Positions 1-8,310 of a DNA stretch of 64,000 nucleotides are shown piece after piece. The stretch covers positions 186,001-250,000 of the forward strand of contig NZ_FNFO01000005.1 in NCBI RefSeq assembly GCF_900100765.1, written 5' to 3'. A program made the translations under genes and the position numbers. Position 1 is the first letter of the stretch; each line of letters starts with the position of its first letter. This DNA is from Catalinimonas alkaloidigena. Its GTDB lineage: Bacteria; Bacteroidota; Bacteroidia; Cytophagales; Flexibacteraceae. The notes under the pieces are model-generated. The model was given only the letters and a program-made list of their open reading frames with translations. It was not told the origin of the DNA and did not search any database.

Positions 1-192
1 CACGATGTGAATGTCCTGAATGCCCGGCAGATGTCCGATGCTACGCACGTCGAACTCCTTCTTGCCCGTGCCCACGACGTAGCTAGCGCGCTGCGTGGTC
101 ACTTCGGTGGTTTTGTAGCCGAGGTCGTGAATTTGTTTGAGAATGGCCGCTTTGAGAGGCGACTCAATATCGGGATCTACTTGAATGATCAT
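1..192 (-). CDS. DAHP synthase (type Ib), N-terminal fragment
   Basis: The 64 visible codons start at the ATG read from 192 and run off the left edge, so the C-terminal catalytic barrel is not in the window. The fragment (MIIQVDPDIESPLKAAIL..., later TTQRASYVVGTGKKEFD) resembles the small ferredoxin-like regulatory domain at the start of Thermotoga/Bacillus-type 3-deoxy-7-phosphoheptulonate synthases, which condense PEP and erythrose-4-phosphate in the first step of the shikimate pathway. Its position at the end of the trp operon, on the same strand, fits: it would supply chorismate precursor under tryptophan control. The assignment rests on only a small domain plus context. Confidence 0.65.
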   Translation of the reverse strand, partial: MIIQVDPDIESPLKAAILKQIHDLGYKTTEVTTQRASYVVGTGKKEFDVRSIGHLPGIQDIHIV

Positions 193-246
193 GGTTTAAT
201 AATTTTAGGCTGATGGAGTGAGTAAAACTAAAATCCAACATTATCA

Positions 247-729
247 CTACTGACTCAAATGTCGTTTCGTTTCTTCAATAAGGCGATCAATTTCGCTCAT
301 GAACAGTTTTCGATTCGCATCAATCAATTGCTGGGAGTCTTTTGATAAGTTCACAGGGTTCTCAAGCAAATGTTTCCAATGCTCATGGTCCAATAGTTTA
401 GTTTGCCAATACCACGAGCAATCCTCGCACCCTGCCTTGAACTCTCCATTAGTGTATGAATACACGTTGGGTTGATAAAAAGCTGCTGATAATTCGTATA
501 CCAAGAACCCCGGCGATCTTTCTTCTATTTTATTGGTCATCTCTACTACTTCATAAATACCATCGTAGTTAACATCTTGAAAAAGATAGGTTCGTAGAGA
601 GGCTCCATCATGATCAGGGCTATTCCCTTTAAGTTGTTCAATATAGGCTTCGCCTTTTTCCCAGTAGGACTGCGAAAAGGCCGTTTGTGAAGCAATGATC
701 AACATCCCAACGAAGACAATTTTCAGCAT
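247..729 (-). CDS. Small secreted protein of unknown function
   Basis: 160 residues. The start MLKIVFVGMLIIASQTAFS is a signal peptide, probably cleaved before QSYWEKG. The mature part has acidic and aromatic-rich stretches (for example CEDCSWYWQ, with a CxxC-like pair) and no domain I recognise. It starts 4 bases after the trpA stop, so it is probably co-transcribed with the trp genes, although an exported protein has no obvious role in tryptophan synthesis. Its base composition is clearly more AT-rich than that of trpA or trpB, which suggests recent acquisition. The start is the only sensible one because it gives the signal peptide. Confidence 0.6.
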   Translation of the reverse strand: MLKIVFVGMLIIASQTAFSQSYWEKGEAYIEQLKGNSPDHDGASLRTYLFQDVNYDGIYEVVEMTNKIEERSPGFLVYELSAAFYQPNVYSYTNGEFKAGCEDCSWYWQTKLLDHEHWKHLLENPVNLSKDSQQLIDANRKLFMSEIDRLIEETKRHLSQ

Positions 730-733
730 GACC

Positions 734-1534
734 CTAATCTTCTTTGGATAATTCTACCGCTTCGCCTTTCACATCGTGGACGAACGTGCGGATGTCGTCG
801 GAAAGGTTTTCGCTTTTGTGGAGCAGGTTAATGAACGCACTGCCGATGATGGCACCGCTGGCATGCTGACAAGCACGGGCAAAGGTGTCATGGTTGGAGA
901 TGCCGAAGCCGATGAGCGTCGGATTCTTGAGTTGCATGGCGCGGATGCGCGCGAAATACGCTTCCTGTTCGTCGGAGATGCCCTGACGTGCGCCCGTCGT
1001 GCCGGCTGTCGCGACCATGTAGATGAATCCTTCGGAGGCCTCATCAATCTGACGGATACGCTTTTCCGAGGTTTGCGGCGTAATCAGGAAGATGTTGAGA
1101 AGGCCATGTTGCTTGAAAAGCTCAGCGTATTCTTCCTGAAAAACCGGCAGGGGCAGATCAGGCAGGATCATGCCGTCGATGCCGATGTCCGCACACTTCT
1201 GGCAAAAGGCTTCAACACCGTACTGGATGATCGGATTGACGTACCCCATCAGAATCAGCGGCGTGTCGACTTCGGCGCGGATACCTTCCAGTTGCGCGAA
1301 AAGCGTCTGGAGCGTCATGCCGTTGTCGAGCGCCTGCTGGTTGCTTTGCTGAATGGTCGGACCGTCGGCGACCGGATCGGAAAAGGGAATGCCAATTTCA
1401 ATCACGTCGGCCCCGGCATCAGCGAGGGAGCGGAGCACCGTGCGTGTATCGTCCAAGTGCGGAAAACCGGCCGTGAAATAGACGGAGAGGACGTTTTCGG
1501 TTTTCTCCTGAAAGAGTTGTTGAATGCGATTCAT
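734..1534 (-). CDS. trpA: Tryptophan synthase alpha chain
   Basis: 266 residues, normal for the family. It cleaves indole-3-glycerol phosphate to indole and glyceraldehyde-3-phosphate and passes indole to TrpB. The general acid/base residues correspond to Glu47 in VIEIGIPFSDP and Asp57 in VADGP. Phosphate-binding glycine motifs follow (YMVATAGTTGARQG, LIGFGISNHD). The open frame extends 17 codons further upstream, but the Met of MNRIQQLF at 1534 is where family members begin and is chosen here. It is downstream of trpB in the same orientation and is the last trp gene of the operon. Confidence 0.96.
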   Translation of the reverse strand: MNRIQQLFQEKTENVLSVYFTAGFPHLDDTRTVLRSLADAGADVIEIGIPFSDPVADGPTIQQSNQQALDNGMTLQTLFAQLEGIRAEVDTPLILMGYVNPIIQYGVEAFCQKCADIGIDGMILPDLPLPVFQEEYAELFKQHGLLNIFLITPQTSEKRIRQIDEASEGFIYMVATAGTTGARQGISDEQEAYFARIRAMQLKNPTLIGFGISNHDTFARACQHASGAIIGSAFINLLHKSENLSDDIRTFVHDVKGEAVELSKED

Positions 1535-1601
1535 ATTGCAAAGAGATTTACCACTAAGACACCGCACCAAGGCGGCTAATAACACAAAGGAGCACGAAGG
1601 A
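1535..1601 (-). repeat. Repeat-like filler between trpB and trpA
   Basis: The 67-base gap reads on the minus strand as CTTCGTGCTCCTTTGTG, then a variable part, then CTTAGTGGTAAATC. Such strings of TTxGTG/CTTAGTGG words resemble dispersed intergenic repeats that I associate with many Bacteroidota and other genomes. Only one copy is visible here, so the call is from memory of the pattern and is tentative. Confidence 0.3.
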
Positions 1602-2825
1602 TTATGCGTCGATTTTTCGGTCGGCCAAGCCCATTTTCATATACGTTTCCAGGTCTTTGTCGCCCCGACCGGAGAGGCACATGACCACCACGTCGTTGGG
1701 GCCGTGCTTGCGGTTTTCGAGGTAAGCCAGCGCATGCGCCGATTCCAGCGCCGGAATGATGCCTTCCTGCCGACTCAGCCGCAACACCGCATCCAACGCC
1801 TGATCGTCCGTGGCACTGTAGAACTTCGCCCGTCCCGTCGCAAACAGATGCGCGTGCATGGGTCCGATGCCGGGGTAATCCAGCCCCGCCGAGAGCGAAT
1901 AAGGTTCCGTCACCTGACCGTCTTCCGTTTGCATCAGGATGGTCCGGCTACCGTGCAGTACGCCCGGCTTGCCGAGGGCCGTCGTCGCGGCCGAATGTCC
2001 GCTCGTGATGCCCTGTCCGGCGGCTTCCACCGCGATGAGTTGCACCGACAATTCGTCGAGGAAATGGAAAAACGCACCGGCGGCGTTACTTCCCCCGCCC
2101 ACGCAGGCCACCACCGCATCGGGCAGTTCCCTTCCGATTTTCTCCTTCAGTTGCCACTTGATTTCTTCGCTGATCACCGACTGAAAGCGTGCGACCATGT
2201 CGGGATAGGGATGCGGCCCCACGACCGAACCGATGATGTAGTGCGTATCGGTCGGATGCGAGATCCAGTGCCGCATCGCTTCATTGGTGGCGTCTTTCAG
2301 GGTTTTGCTGCCGCTCGTGGCGGGAATCACCTGTGCCCCCAGCATCCGCATCCGCTCCACGTTGGGGCGCTGGCGCTGCATGTCGAGTTCGCCCATGTAG
2401 ACGATGCACTCAAACCCCATCAGGGCACAGACCGTCGCCGTCGCTACGCCGTGTTGCCCCGCTCCCGTTTCGGCAATGATTTTCTGTTTTCCCAGCCGCT
2501 TGGCGAGCAGAATCTGCCCGATGGTGTTGTTCACTTTGTGCGCCCCGGTGTGGCACAGGTCTTCGCGCTTCAGGTAAATCTGCGTGCCGTAGTGCTCCGA
2601 CAGACGCTTGGCGAAGTAGAGCGGCGTGGCCCGTCCGGCGTAATCGCGCAGTAGTTCCTGAAACTCTTTTTGGAAGGCAGGGTCCTGCATGATCTGCAGG
2701 TAATTCTCCCGCAACTCTTCGACGTTCGGGTAGAGCATCTCGGGGATGAACGCCCCGCCGAAGGAACCGTAATAGCCATTCGGATTGACGGAAAACGAAG
2801 TTTTTTCTTGTATGTTGGTTTCCAT
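1602..2825 (-). CDS. trpB: Tryptophan synthase beta chain
   Basis: 407 residues, full length. PLP-dependent condensation of indole with serine. The PLP lysine is Lys97 in HTGAHKVNN. The phosphate-binding loop is [10 protein letters not shown], and the substrate loop ETGAGQHG is present. The ATG at 2825 gives a typical N-terminus. Upstream lies not trpF directly but a transposase and REP palindromes (2.89-3.5 kb), so translation of trpB depends on read-through across that insertion or on a new promoter there. Confidence 0.97.
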   Translation of the reverse strand: METNIQEKTSFSVNPNGYYGSFGGAFIPEMLYPNVEELRENYLQIMQDPAFQKEFQELLRDYAGRATPLYFAKRLSEHYGTQIYLKREDLCHTGAHKVNNTIGQILLAKRLGKQKIIAETGAGQHGVATATVCALMGFECIVYMGELDMQRQRPNVERMRMLGAQVIPATSGSKTLKDATNEAMRHWISHPTDTHYIIGSVVGPHPYPDMVARFQSVISEEIKWQLKEKIGRELPDAVVACVGGGSNAAGAFFHFLDELSVQLIAVEAAGQGITSGHSAATTALGKPGVLHGSRTILMQTEDGQVTEPYSLSAGLDYPGIGPMHAHLFATGRAKFYSATDDQALDAVLRLSRQEGIIPALESAHALAYLENRKHGPNDVVVMCLSGRGDKDLETYMKMGLADRKIDA

Positions 2826-2892
2826 AGATGTCTTTTCAGGAAGTTATTTTATTCTATGTTGACACGGTTGTATGTCGGTGTCATTTTATTTT

Positions 2893-2920
2893 GTAGCGAC
2901 GGAATTAATTCCGTCGCTAC
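2893..2920. repeat. REP palindrome, perfect 28-base copy
   Basis: A perfect 28-base palindrome: arms GTAGCGACGGAATT and their exact complement, with no loop. It begins with GTAG, the tetranucleotide known at the foot of REP elements recognised by REP-associated tyrosine transposases. It lies 84 bases beyond the transposase stop codon. Its arm differs by one base from the arm of the copy at 3484-3496, which shows that they are one family. Confidence 0.8.
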
Positions 2921-2989
2921 GAATGAATGCGTCTATTAAGTTATTCTAGTTGTATAGAAAAAGGAAGTTTGGTTTGGCTAAGTTCGCCC

Positions 2990-3009
2990 AATTAATTCCA
3001 TCGCTACGA
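2990..3009 (-). repeat. REP half-copy overlapping the transposase stop
   Basis: On the minus strand this reads CTCGTAGCGATGGAATTAAT, one arm of the same REP family with a C-to-T change. The opposite arm is degraded. The transposase stop codon (3004-3006) lies inside it. Confidence 0.65.
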
Positions 3010-3423
3010 GTTGATCGCAAACCGTTTCCATTCATCAGCAAAGCTTTCTGTTTGATGGTGTTGTTCTTGTTTGTAAATATACTTTCGCACCTTTTCCAAC
3101 TGGGTCGCACTCACCGAAAAGGCACTATATCCTCCTTGCCAAGCAAACAGTCCTTCGATCCAGTGTTTGTCATTTAGCCACCTTGAGGATGCGCCTTTTA
3201 GTCTTTTGATTACTCCCGCTACTGACTGAATGGGGCTGAGGCAAAGGAGACAGTGAACATGGTTTTCTACTCCGTTAACACAATCAAGATAGATATCATT
3301 TTGTCGTGCATATTCTATCATAATTTTGAACAACTTCACACGAAACTGTGGCGTTAAGAGAGGTTCTCTTTCCTTTACAGCCCATACAACATGAATCCAC
3401 AGCTTCGTATAAGTCCTGCCCAT
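3004..3423 (-). CDS. REP-associated tyrosine transposase (RAYT, IS200/Y1-like)
   Basis: 139 residues, a typical length for an IS200/RAYT Y1 transposase. The HUH motif is His55-Val-His57 in ENHVHCLL, and the nucleophile is probably Tyr115 in the YxxxQ motif (KYIYKQEQHH). Both are intact, so the enzyme may be active on single-stranded DNA. REP copies lie on both sides, which is the arrangement of a REPtron rather than a classic IS200 element. The ATG is 4 bases after the trpF stop and on the same strand, so it is probably transcribed as part of the trp operon. GC content is lower than in the neighbouring genes. Confidence 0.88.
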   Translation of the reverse strand: MGRTYTKLWIHVVWAVKEREPLLTPQFRVKLFKIMIEYARQNDIYLDCVNGVENHVHCLLCLSPIQSVAGVIKRLKGASSRWLNDKHWIEGLFAWQGGYSAFSVSATQLEKVRKYIYKQEQHHQTESFADEWKRFAINS

Positions 3424-3427
3424 ATTT

Positions 3428-4114
3428 TCAACTATCTTTTCTCTCGATTCGCAGCGGTGGGGGGACTGCCCCCGCGGTTAAATCCGCCGCTACGAATACC
3501 CAAAACGCTTTTACCTCCTCCACCGCTTTTACGCCCGGCTCCTTCTCAAAGCGGCTGTTCACATCCAGCGCGTAAAGTTGTGGATGCGCAAATGCCTGGA
3601 TCGCCTCCGCTGATTCCGGGCCGATGCCCCCACTCAAAAAGAAGCGCACTGGCCCCTCGTAGTTTTTCAGGATCGACCAGTCGAAGGTGACGCCGTTACC
3701 GCCCCGCTCGGCACCTTTCGTATCGAATAAAAAGAAGTCGCAAAACGGCTCGTAGGCATCCAGTTGGGCGAAATCGAACGTTTCGCCGACGGAAAAGACC
3801 TTCATCACACGGTGGCCAGCAGCCTGCAACTGCCGACATACGTCGGGCGGCTCGTCACCATGGAGTTGCAACAGATCCAGTTGGTACCGGTTGGCCAAAG
3901 CTTGTATCTCCGCCAGCGATTCGTTGACGAAGACCCCCACGCGCTGTGTGGTTGCCGGCAAGACGTCCAGCACCGCCGGATCAAAGTCGTTCCCGACGTA
4001 GCGTTTGGAACGGGGAAAGAAGATGAACCCCACGAAATCGGGCGCGAGCGCGGCCAGTGCCCGAAGGTTTTCCGGGTCGCGCATCCCACAGACTTTTAGT
4101 TTCAGGCCCCTCAC
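3428..4114 (-). CDS. trpF: Phosphoribosylanthranilate isomerase with REP-derived tail
   Basis: 228 residues from the GTG at 4114, two bases after the trpC stop. A CTG three codons later, exactly where the family normally has its Met (LKLKVCGMRD), is an alternative start. The Amadori rearrangement residues are visible: the Cys in KVCGMRD and the Asp in LFDTKG. Phosphate-binding loops SGGIGPE and DVNSRFE are intact. After EEVKAFWV the reading frame enters a REP hairpin (3448-3496), and the last ~20 residues (VAADLTAGAVPPPLRIERKD) are encoded mostly by it. Normal TrpF proteins end about where the REP begins, so the native terminus seems to have been replaced; the catalytic barrel looks complete. 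Confidence 0.93.
   Translation of the reverse strand: MRGLKLKVCGMRDPENLRALAALAPDFVGFIFFPRSKRYVGNDFDPAVLDVLPATTQRVGVFVNESLAEIQALANRYQLDLLQLHGDEPPDVCRQLQAAGHRVMKVFSVGETFDFAQLDAYEPFCDFFLFDTKGAERGGNGVTFDWSILKNYEGPVRFFLSGGIGPESAEAIQAFAHPQLYALDVNSRFEKEPGVKAVEEVKAFWVFVAADLTAGAVPPPLRIERKDS
3448..3496 (-). repeat. REP hairpin inside the 3' end of trpF
   Basis: Outer arms TTCGCAGCGGTGG (3448-3460) and CCGCCGCTACGAA (3484-3496) pair with two mismatches or wobbles. An inner GGGG-x-CCCC stem is also present. The minus-strand arm TTCGTAGCGGCGGA differs at one position from the perfect palindrome at 2893-2920. In this copy the REP is translated as part of TrpF. Confidence 0.78.
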
Positions 4115-4116
4115 GA

Positions 4117-4953
4117 TTACGCTTCGAAATCGCCGATCTTCGCGTTTTCCACGACCTTCTCGCCGCGGGTGTGCAGCCGTTTGATGAAATCGGCACACGC
4201 TTGCTCGGGACGGCTGCTGCGCATGAAGGTTTCGCCGATCAGGAAGCCCCGGTACCCGTACTCACGAAGACGGAGGATGGTCTGCGGATCGGAAATGCCG
4301 CTTTCCGACACTTTCACGAAGGTTTGCGGAATTTGCTCGGCCAGCTCAAGCGACGTCTGGATGGTGGTTTCAAAAGTTTTCAGGTTGCGGTTATTGACGC
4401 CAATCAGGTCGGGACCGATCTCGTGGTAACGCTCCAGTTCCTCGCGATTGTGGACCTCCAGCAACACTTCCATGTTCAAGGCATGAGCTCGATCGGTGAG
4501 TTGCTTGGCTGTCGGCAAATCAAGCGCCGCGGCGATGATCAGGATGGCATCGGCCCCGATCGACTTCGCTTCGAATACCTGATATTCATCCAGCATAAAA
4601 TCTTTCCGCAGAATGGGGCAGAAATTGAATTTCCGGGCGGTTTGCAGGTCTTCGTTTTTTCCTGCGAAGTACTTCGTGTCGGTCAGCACCGAGAGGGCCG
4701 ACGCCCCCGCCTGCATATAGCCGATGGTAGTCCGTTCGACGGGCGCAAACTTGTTGATCATGCCCTTCGAGGGCGATTTCCGTTTGTACTCGGCGATGAT
4801 GCCCGACTTGTCTTCGCGCAGCACATACTTGCGTAGCGAAACCGGCTTGGTCTCGAAGAAAATGCTTTTTTCCAGCAAGGCTACCGGATACAGCGCCTTC
4901 CGCTCTTCCACTTCCTTGCGCCGGTTGGCCATGATTTCATCCAGAATAGACAT
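4117..4953 (-). CDS. trpC: Indole-3-glycerol phosphate synthase
   Basis: 278 residues. It closes the ring of CdRP to indole-3-glycerol phosphate. Signature parts in order: IIAEYKRKSPSKG (catalytic Lys and phosphate loop), ALSVLTDTKYFAG, ILRKDFMLDEYQVFEAKSIGADAILII, LLEVHNREELE, IGVNNRNLKTF, VSESGI and FLIGETFM. Start ATG at 4953. It follows trpD by 76 bases and is nearly fused to trpF, so translational coupling with trpF is likely. Confidence 0.97.
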   Translation of the reverse strand: MSILDEIMANRRKEVEERKALYPVALLEKSIFFETKPVSLRKYVLREDKSGIIAEYKRKSPSKGMINKFAPVERTTIGYMQAGASALSVLTDTKYFAGKNEDLQTARKFNFCPILRKDFMLDEYQVFEAKSIGADAILIIAAALDLPTAKQLTDRAHALNMEVLLEVHNREELERYHEIGPDLIGVNNRNLKTFETTIQTSLELAEQIPQTFVKVSESGISDPQTILRLREYGYRGFLIGETFMRSSRPEQACADFIKRLHTRGEKVVENAKIGDFEA

Positions 4954-5029
4954 GCGATTGGTGTTTGGTTGATCAGTTAATTCATTCGTATTTTTTCAGT
5001 GCCCGCGTAGCTGTTGCGTATGTCCGTGA

Positions 5030-6040
5030 TCAGGACGTTACTTTCTCGCGGCTCAGTTTCATCAGTTGCTCGAAAACCTCGCGCGCTTTGCCCGACTCCA
5101 GCGTGTCGCGTGCCTGTTCCACCGCCAGTTTGAGCGACAGGGCCGGATCGACGCAGTGCAGGGCAAGCCCGGCGTTGGCACACACCGCCGCCGTTTGTGC
5201 CTCGGTACCTTTCCCTTCCAATACGTTCAGGAAGATACCGGCGGCCGACTCGACCGTATCGCCTCCGTGCAGCTCGGCGGGGTCCAGTTGCGGTAGCCCC
5301 AGTTCTTCCGGACGCACCACCCGTTCGCTCTGATGGGTGATCAGCTTGAACGGCCCCGTCAGCGAAATCTCGTCGTAGCCGTCGAGCGAATGGACGATGG
5401 CGAAGTTTTTCCCCGTCTGTTGGTAGAGGTACGCATACAGGCGCCCTAGTTCCAAACTGAAAACCCCGACCATCTGGTTCTGTGGCTGCACCGGATTTAC
5501 CATCGGCCCCAGCATGTTGAAGAAGGTTTTGATGCCCAGCTCGCGACGGATGGGCGCGACATTCTTCATGGCGGGATGGAACAGCGGCGCGTGCAGAAAG
5601 CAAAGGCCGACTTCTTCCAGCTGCTGACGCAGAACGCTGACGTCGTTGGTAAACTGGTAGCCAAAGTGTTGCATGACGTTCGACGAGCCGCAGACCGACG
5701 AGACGCCCGTGTTGCCGTGTTTGGCTACTTTCTGTCCCGTCCCGGCCACCACAAACGCCGAGAGGGTCGAGATGTTGAACGTGTCTTTGCCGTCGCCGCC
5801 GGTGCCGCACACGTCGATGGTGCTGTGGTCGGAGAAATCGACGGGCAGACACAAATCCAGCATCGCATCCCGAAAGCCCGCCAGTTCTTCGACCGTAATG
5901 CTGCGCATCATATAGACCGTAATGAAGGCCGCCATCTGACTCTGGTTGACCTGCCCGGACGTCAGTTCTTTCAGAATGGTGCGGGCTTCGTCGGAGCTAA
6001 GTGTTTGGTACGACAGTAAGCGATTGAGCGTATCTTTCAT
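5030..6040 (-). CDS. trpD: Anthranilate phosphoribosyltransferase
   Basis: 336 residues, full length. It transfers the phosphoribosyl group of PRPP to anthranilate. The PRPP loop CGTGGDGKDTFNIST and the anthranilate-side segment KHGNTGVSSVCGSSN are both present, as is the metal-binding region HSLDGYDEISLTG. Not fused to trpG, which is a separate gene upstream. The start ATG at 6040 gives the usual N-terminus ahead of LTSGQVNQSQMAAFI. Confidence 0.97.
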   Translation of the reverse strand: MKDTLNRLLSYQTLSSDEARTILKELTSGQVNQSQMAAFITVYMMRSITVEELAGFRDAMLDLCLPVDFSDHSTIDVCGTGGDGKDTFNISTLSAFVVAGTGQKVAKHGNTGVSSVCGSSNVMQHFGYQFTNDVSVLRQQLEEVGLCFLHAPLFHPAMKNVAPIRRELGIKTFFNMLGPMVNPVQPQNQMVGVFSLELGRLYAYLYQQTGKNFAIVHSLDGYDEISLTGPFKLITHQSERVVRPEELGLPQLDPAELHGGDTVESAAGIFLNVLEGKGTEAQTAAVCANAGLALHCVDPALSLKLAVEQARDTLESGKAREVFEQLMKLSREKVTS

Positions 6041-6170
6041 GGATGGAGTTTGAGGTTAAAAGTTTTGAAGGTTGAGAAAGTTTTCTCGCTGAGTTTCAGG
6101 GAGTCTTTCGCAGAGTTCCGCAGATCATTTCACTATAACATTAGTAACTTCCCTGTATACATTGTTCTAC
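6041..6170 (-). repeat. Repeat-like spacer between trpG and trpD
   Basis: A 130-base gap, poorer in GC than the genes. Read on the minus strand it contains CTGCGGAACTCTGCG, then ACTCCCTGAAACTCAGCGAG, the kind of CTCTGCG/ACTCAGCG word series that I associate with dispersed intergenic repeats in Bacteroidota and other genomes. Only this copy is visible. No gene or clear promoter seen. Confidence 0.3.
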
Positions 6171-6743
6171 TTAACTCTTCAGCCAGTTGTCGATCATCTG
6201 TTTGCCGCCTTCGGTCAGGACCGACTCGGGATGGAACTGCACGCCCCGGATTTTATACTGCCGGTGTCGGAGGGCCATCACTTCGCCCCGTTCGTCGGTG
6301 GCGGTGATCTCCAGGCTGCCGTTCATTGTGTTTTTGTCGACTGCCCACGAATGGTACCGACCGGCCTGAAAGCGCGGGGGCAAACCCTGAAACAGCAACT
6401 CATCCGATAAAGTCACGTGAGTGGGCAGCGCAATGCCGTGCAAGACGCTCGACAGGTTGATCAGCTTCGAGCCGAACGCTTCGCCGATGGCCTGATGGCC
6501 CAGGCAAACTCCCAGGATGTCTTTGGTCGGAGCAAAGCGGTCGATCAAAGGCAGCAGCAACCCCGCTTCGGACGGAATGCCCGGTCCTGGCGAGAGGAGA
6601 ATTTTATCGAACTTCGCCACGGCGTCCAGCGGAATCTTGTCGTTGCGGTGAACCTCCATCTCTGCTCCATATCCCAATTCCCGAATCAGGTGCACCAGAT
6701 TATAGGTGAAGGAGTCGTAATTGTCAAATACTAGAATTTTCAT
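6171..6743 (-). CDS. trpG: Anthranilate synthase glutamine amidotransferase subunit
   Basis: 190 residues, a class I amidotransferase that supplies ammonia to TrpE. The triad is visible: nucleophile Cys80 in GVCLGHQAIG, and His171/Glu173 in FHPESVLTEGG. The oxyanion loop LLSPGPGIP is intact. Start ATG at 6743, 59 bases after trpE. The family also includes PabA, and in many bacteria one subunit serves both; position in the trp operon favours TrpG. Confidence 0.96.
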   Translation of the reverse strand: MKILVFDNYDSFTYNLVHLIRELGYGAEMEVHRNDKIPLDAVAKFDKILLSPGPGIPSEAGLLLPLIDRFAPTKDILGVCLGHQAIGEAFGSKLINLSSVLHGIALPTHVTLSDELLFQGLPPRFQAGRYHSWAVDKNTMNGSLEITATDERGEVMALRHRQYKIRGVQFHPESVLTEGGKQMIDNWLKS

Positions 6744-6802
6744 CGTTCGTGTTGCGGGTTTAGCGTTCCCTCAATAAATCGCTTCCTTGACCAGCGTATC
6801 GT

Positions 6803-8239
6803 TTAAATCTTTTCGGCTTCGGCGATGGCAGTGCGCAAGGCTTTCAGCTTGTTGTGGACTTCCTGTAATTCGCTTTCTACGTTCGACTTGGCCACCACGC
6901 CTGCACCGGCCTGGTAATACAACACCCCGTCTTTGCTTAAAAAAGAGCGAATCATGATGGCATTGTTGAAGCTTCCGTCAAAGCCCAGAAATCCGATGCA
7001 CCCGCCGTAATAGCCCCGCGCGCCCCGTTCGTACTGATCGATCAGTTGCATGGCCCGGTGTTTCGGCGCGCCGGAAAGCGTGCCCGCCGGAAACGTGTCG
7101 GCGACCAGCTGCAACGTGCGGGTAGTGTCGGTCAGCCGTGCCGTGACCTTCGAAACCAGGTGAATAACGTGCGAGTAGTACTGAATTTCTTTGAATGTTT
7201 CGACGTGTACGTGGTCGCCGTTGCGGCTCAGGTCGTTGCGCGCCAAGTCGACCAACATGACGTGCTCGGCATTTTCCTTGGGATCGTCCAGCAGTTTGCG
7301 GGCCAGTTCGGCGTCGGCCGCGTCGTTGCCGGTGCGAAGAAAAGTGCCCGCAATCGGGTGAATGGCGGCTTCTCCGTTTTTGATGGTGATCTGCGCCTCA
7401 GGCGACGAGCCGAAAATCCGGAAGCTGCCGTAGTCGAAGTAAAACAGGTAAGGCGACGGATTGATGGAGCGGAGCGTGCGGTAGACATTAAACTCGTCGC
7501 CCTGAAAAGGAGTCGCGAACCGCCGCGCCAGCACGATCTGAAACACATCCCCCCGGAAACAGTGCTGCTGCCCCTTGCCAATGGCCTCCAGAAACGCTTC
7601 GTCCGAGAAGTTCGAAGTTTCGGGGCCAGCCGTTTTAAAATGATAGCTGGGAATGTTTTTGTTACTGATCAGCGATAACACTTCTTCCAGCCCTTTGTCG
7701 TCGAAGGCCTCGTTATCGGTGGTATTTTCCACCAGGTATAACTCATTTTTAAAGTGGTCGACGGCGATCAGAAAGCGGAAAAACTGGTAGCGGAATGCGG
7801 GTATGTAGCGCGCTTCTTCCAACGTCTGGGTCAACTCCAGATCTTCGAAGTATTGTACGGCGTCGTAGGCGATGTAACCAAAGAGGCCGTTGGGCAGAAA
7901 CGAAGGCAGATCGGTATCCGCCTTGAACGCTTCCTGGAACTCCGTCAGGGCCTCCAGCACCTGCGACCGCTCGCGCACGTTGGTGCGGATCGTCCGCCCA
8001 TCAGGAAACGACTGCACCACTGCCTTTTCGTGCATTTCGATGCCGGCCAACGGCTGGCAACAGATGATGGAGAAGGCGTTCTCGTGGCCGTGGTAATCCG
8101 AGCTTTCCAGCAAGAGTGTGTTGACGAAGCGGTCGCGCAGTTTCAGAAAGATGCTGACGGGCGTCATGGTATCGGCCAGCAAACGCCGGTAGCGGGTGCG
8201 GACGTGGATGTGAGGGGTAGCCAGTGAAGTTTCGTTCAT
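6803..8239 (-). CDS. trpE: Anthranilate synthase component I
   Basis: 478 residues. It makes anthranilate from chorismate with ammonia from TrpG. Chorismate-binding signatures: FQIVLARRF, IAGTFLRTG, HVMLVDLARNDLSR, FPAGTLSGAPKHRAMQLID and YYGGCIGFLGFDG. The N-terminal part includes LLESSDYHGHENAFSIIC, the region that carries the allosteric Trp site (LLES motif), so feedback inhibition is likely. First gene of the operon. A terminator hairpin ends 19 bases upstream of its ATG, preceded by the Trp-rich leader peptide, so expression is predicted to be attenuated by charged tRNA-Trp. Confidence 0.97.
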   Translation of the reverse strand: MNETSLATPHIHVRTRYRRLLADTMTPVSIFLKLRDRFVNTLLLESSDYHGHENAFSIICCQPLAGIEMHEKAVVQSFPDGRTIRTNVRERSQVLEALTEFQEAFKADTDLPSFLPNGLFGYIAYDAVQYFEDLELTQTLEEARYIPAFRYQFFRFLIAVDHFKNELYLVENTTDNEAFDDKGLEEVLSLISNKNIPSYHFKTAGPETSNFSDEAFLEAIGKGQQHCFRGDVFQIVLARRFATPFQGDEFNVYRTLRSINPSPYLFYFDYGSFRIFGSSPEAQITIKNGEAAIHPIAGTFLRTGNDAADAELARKLLDDPKENAEHVMLVDLARNDLSRNGDHVHVETFKEIQYYSHVIHLVSKVTARLTDTTRTLQLVADTFPAGTLSGAPKHRAMQLIDQYERGARGYYGGCIGFLGFDGSFNNAIMIRSFLSKDGVLYYQAGAGVVAKSNVESELQEVHNKLKALRTAIAEAEKI

Positions 8240-8257
8240 GGTTCGAGACGGTATAGC

Positions 8258-8288
8258 AATAAAAAAGGCTCACCGTGAAAGCGAGCCT
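8258..8288 (-). terminator. trp attenuator (intrinsic terminator before trpE)
   Basis: On the minus strand, stem AGGCTC/GAGCCT (8283-8288 with 8266-8271), extended by partial pairing inside, followed directly by a run of Ts (TTTTTTATT). It lies between the leader peptide stop and the trpE start. This is the arrangement of a ribosome-controlled attenuator. I did not find a fully convincing antiterminator partner by eye. Confidence 0.75.
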
Positions 8289-8310
8289 CTAGTTTATCTG
8301 TTAAGTTAGC

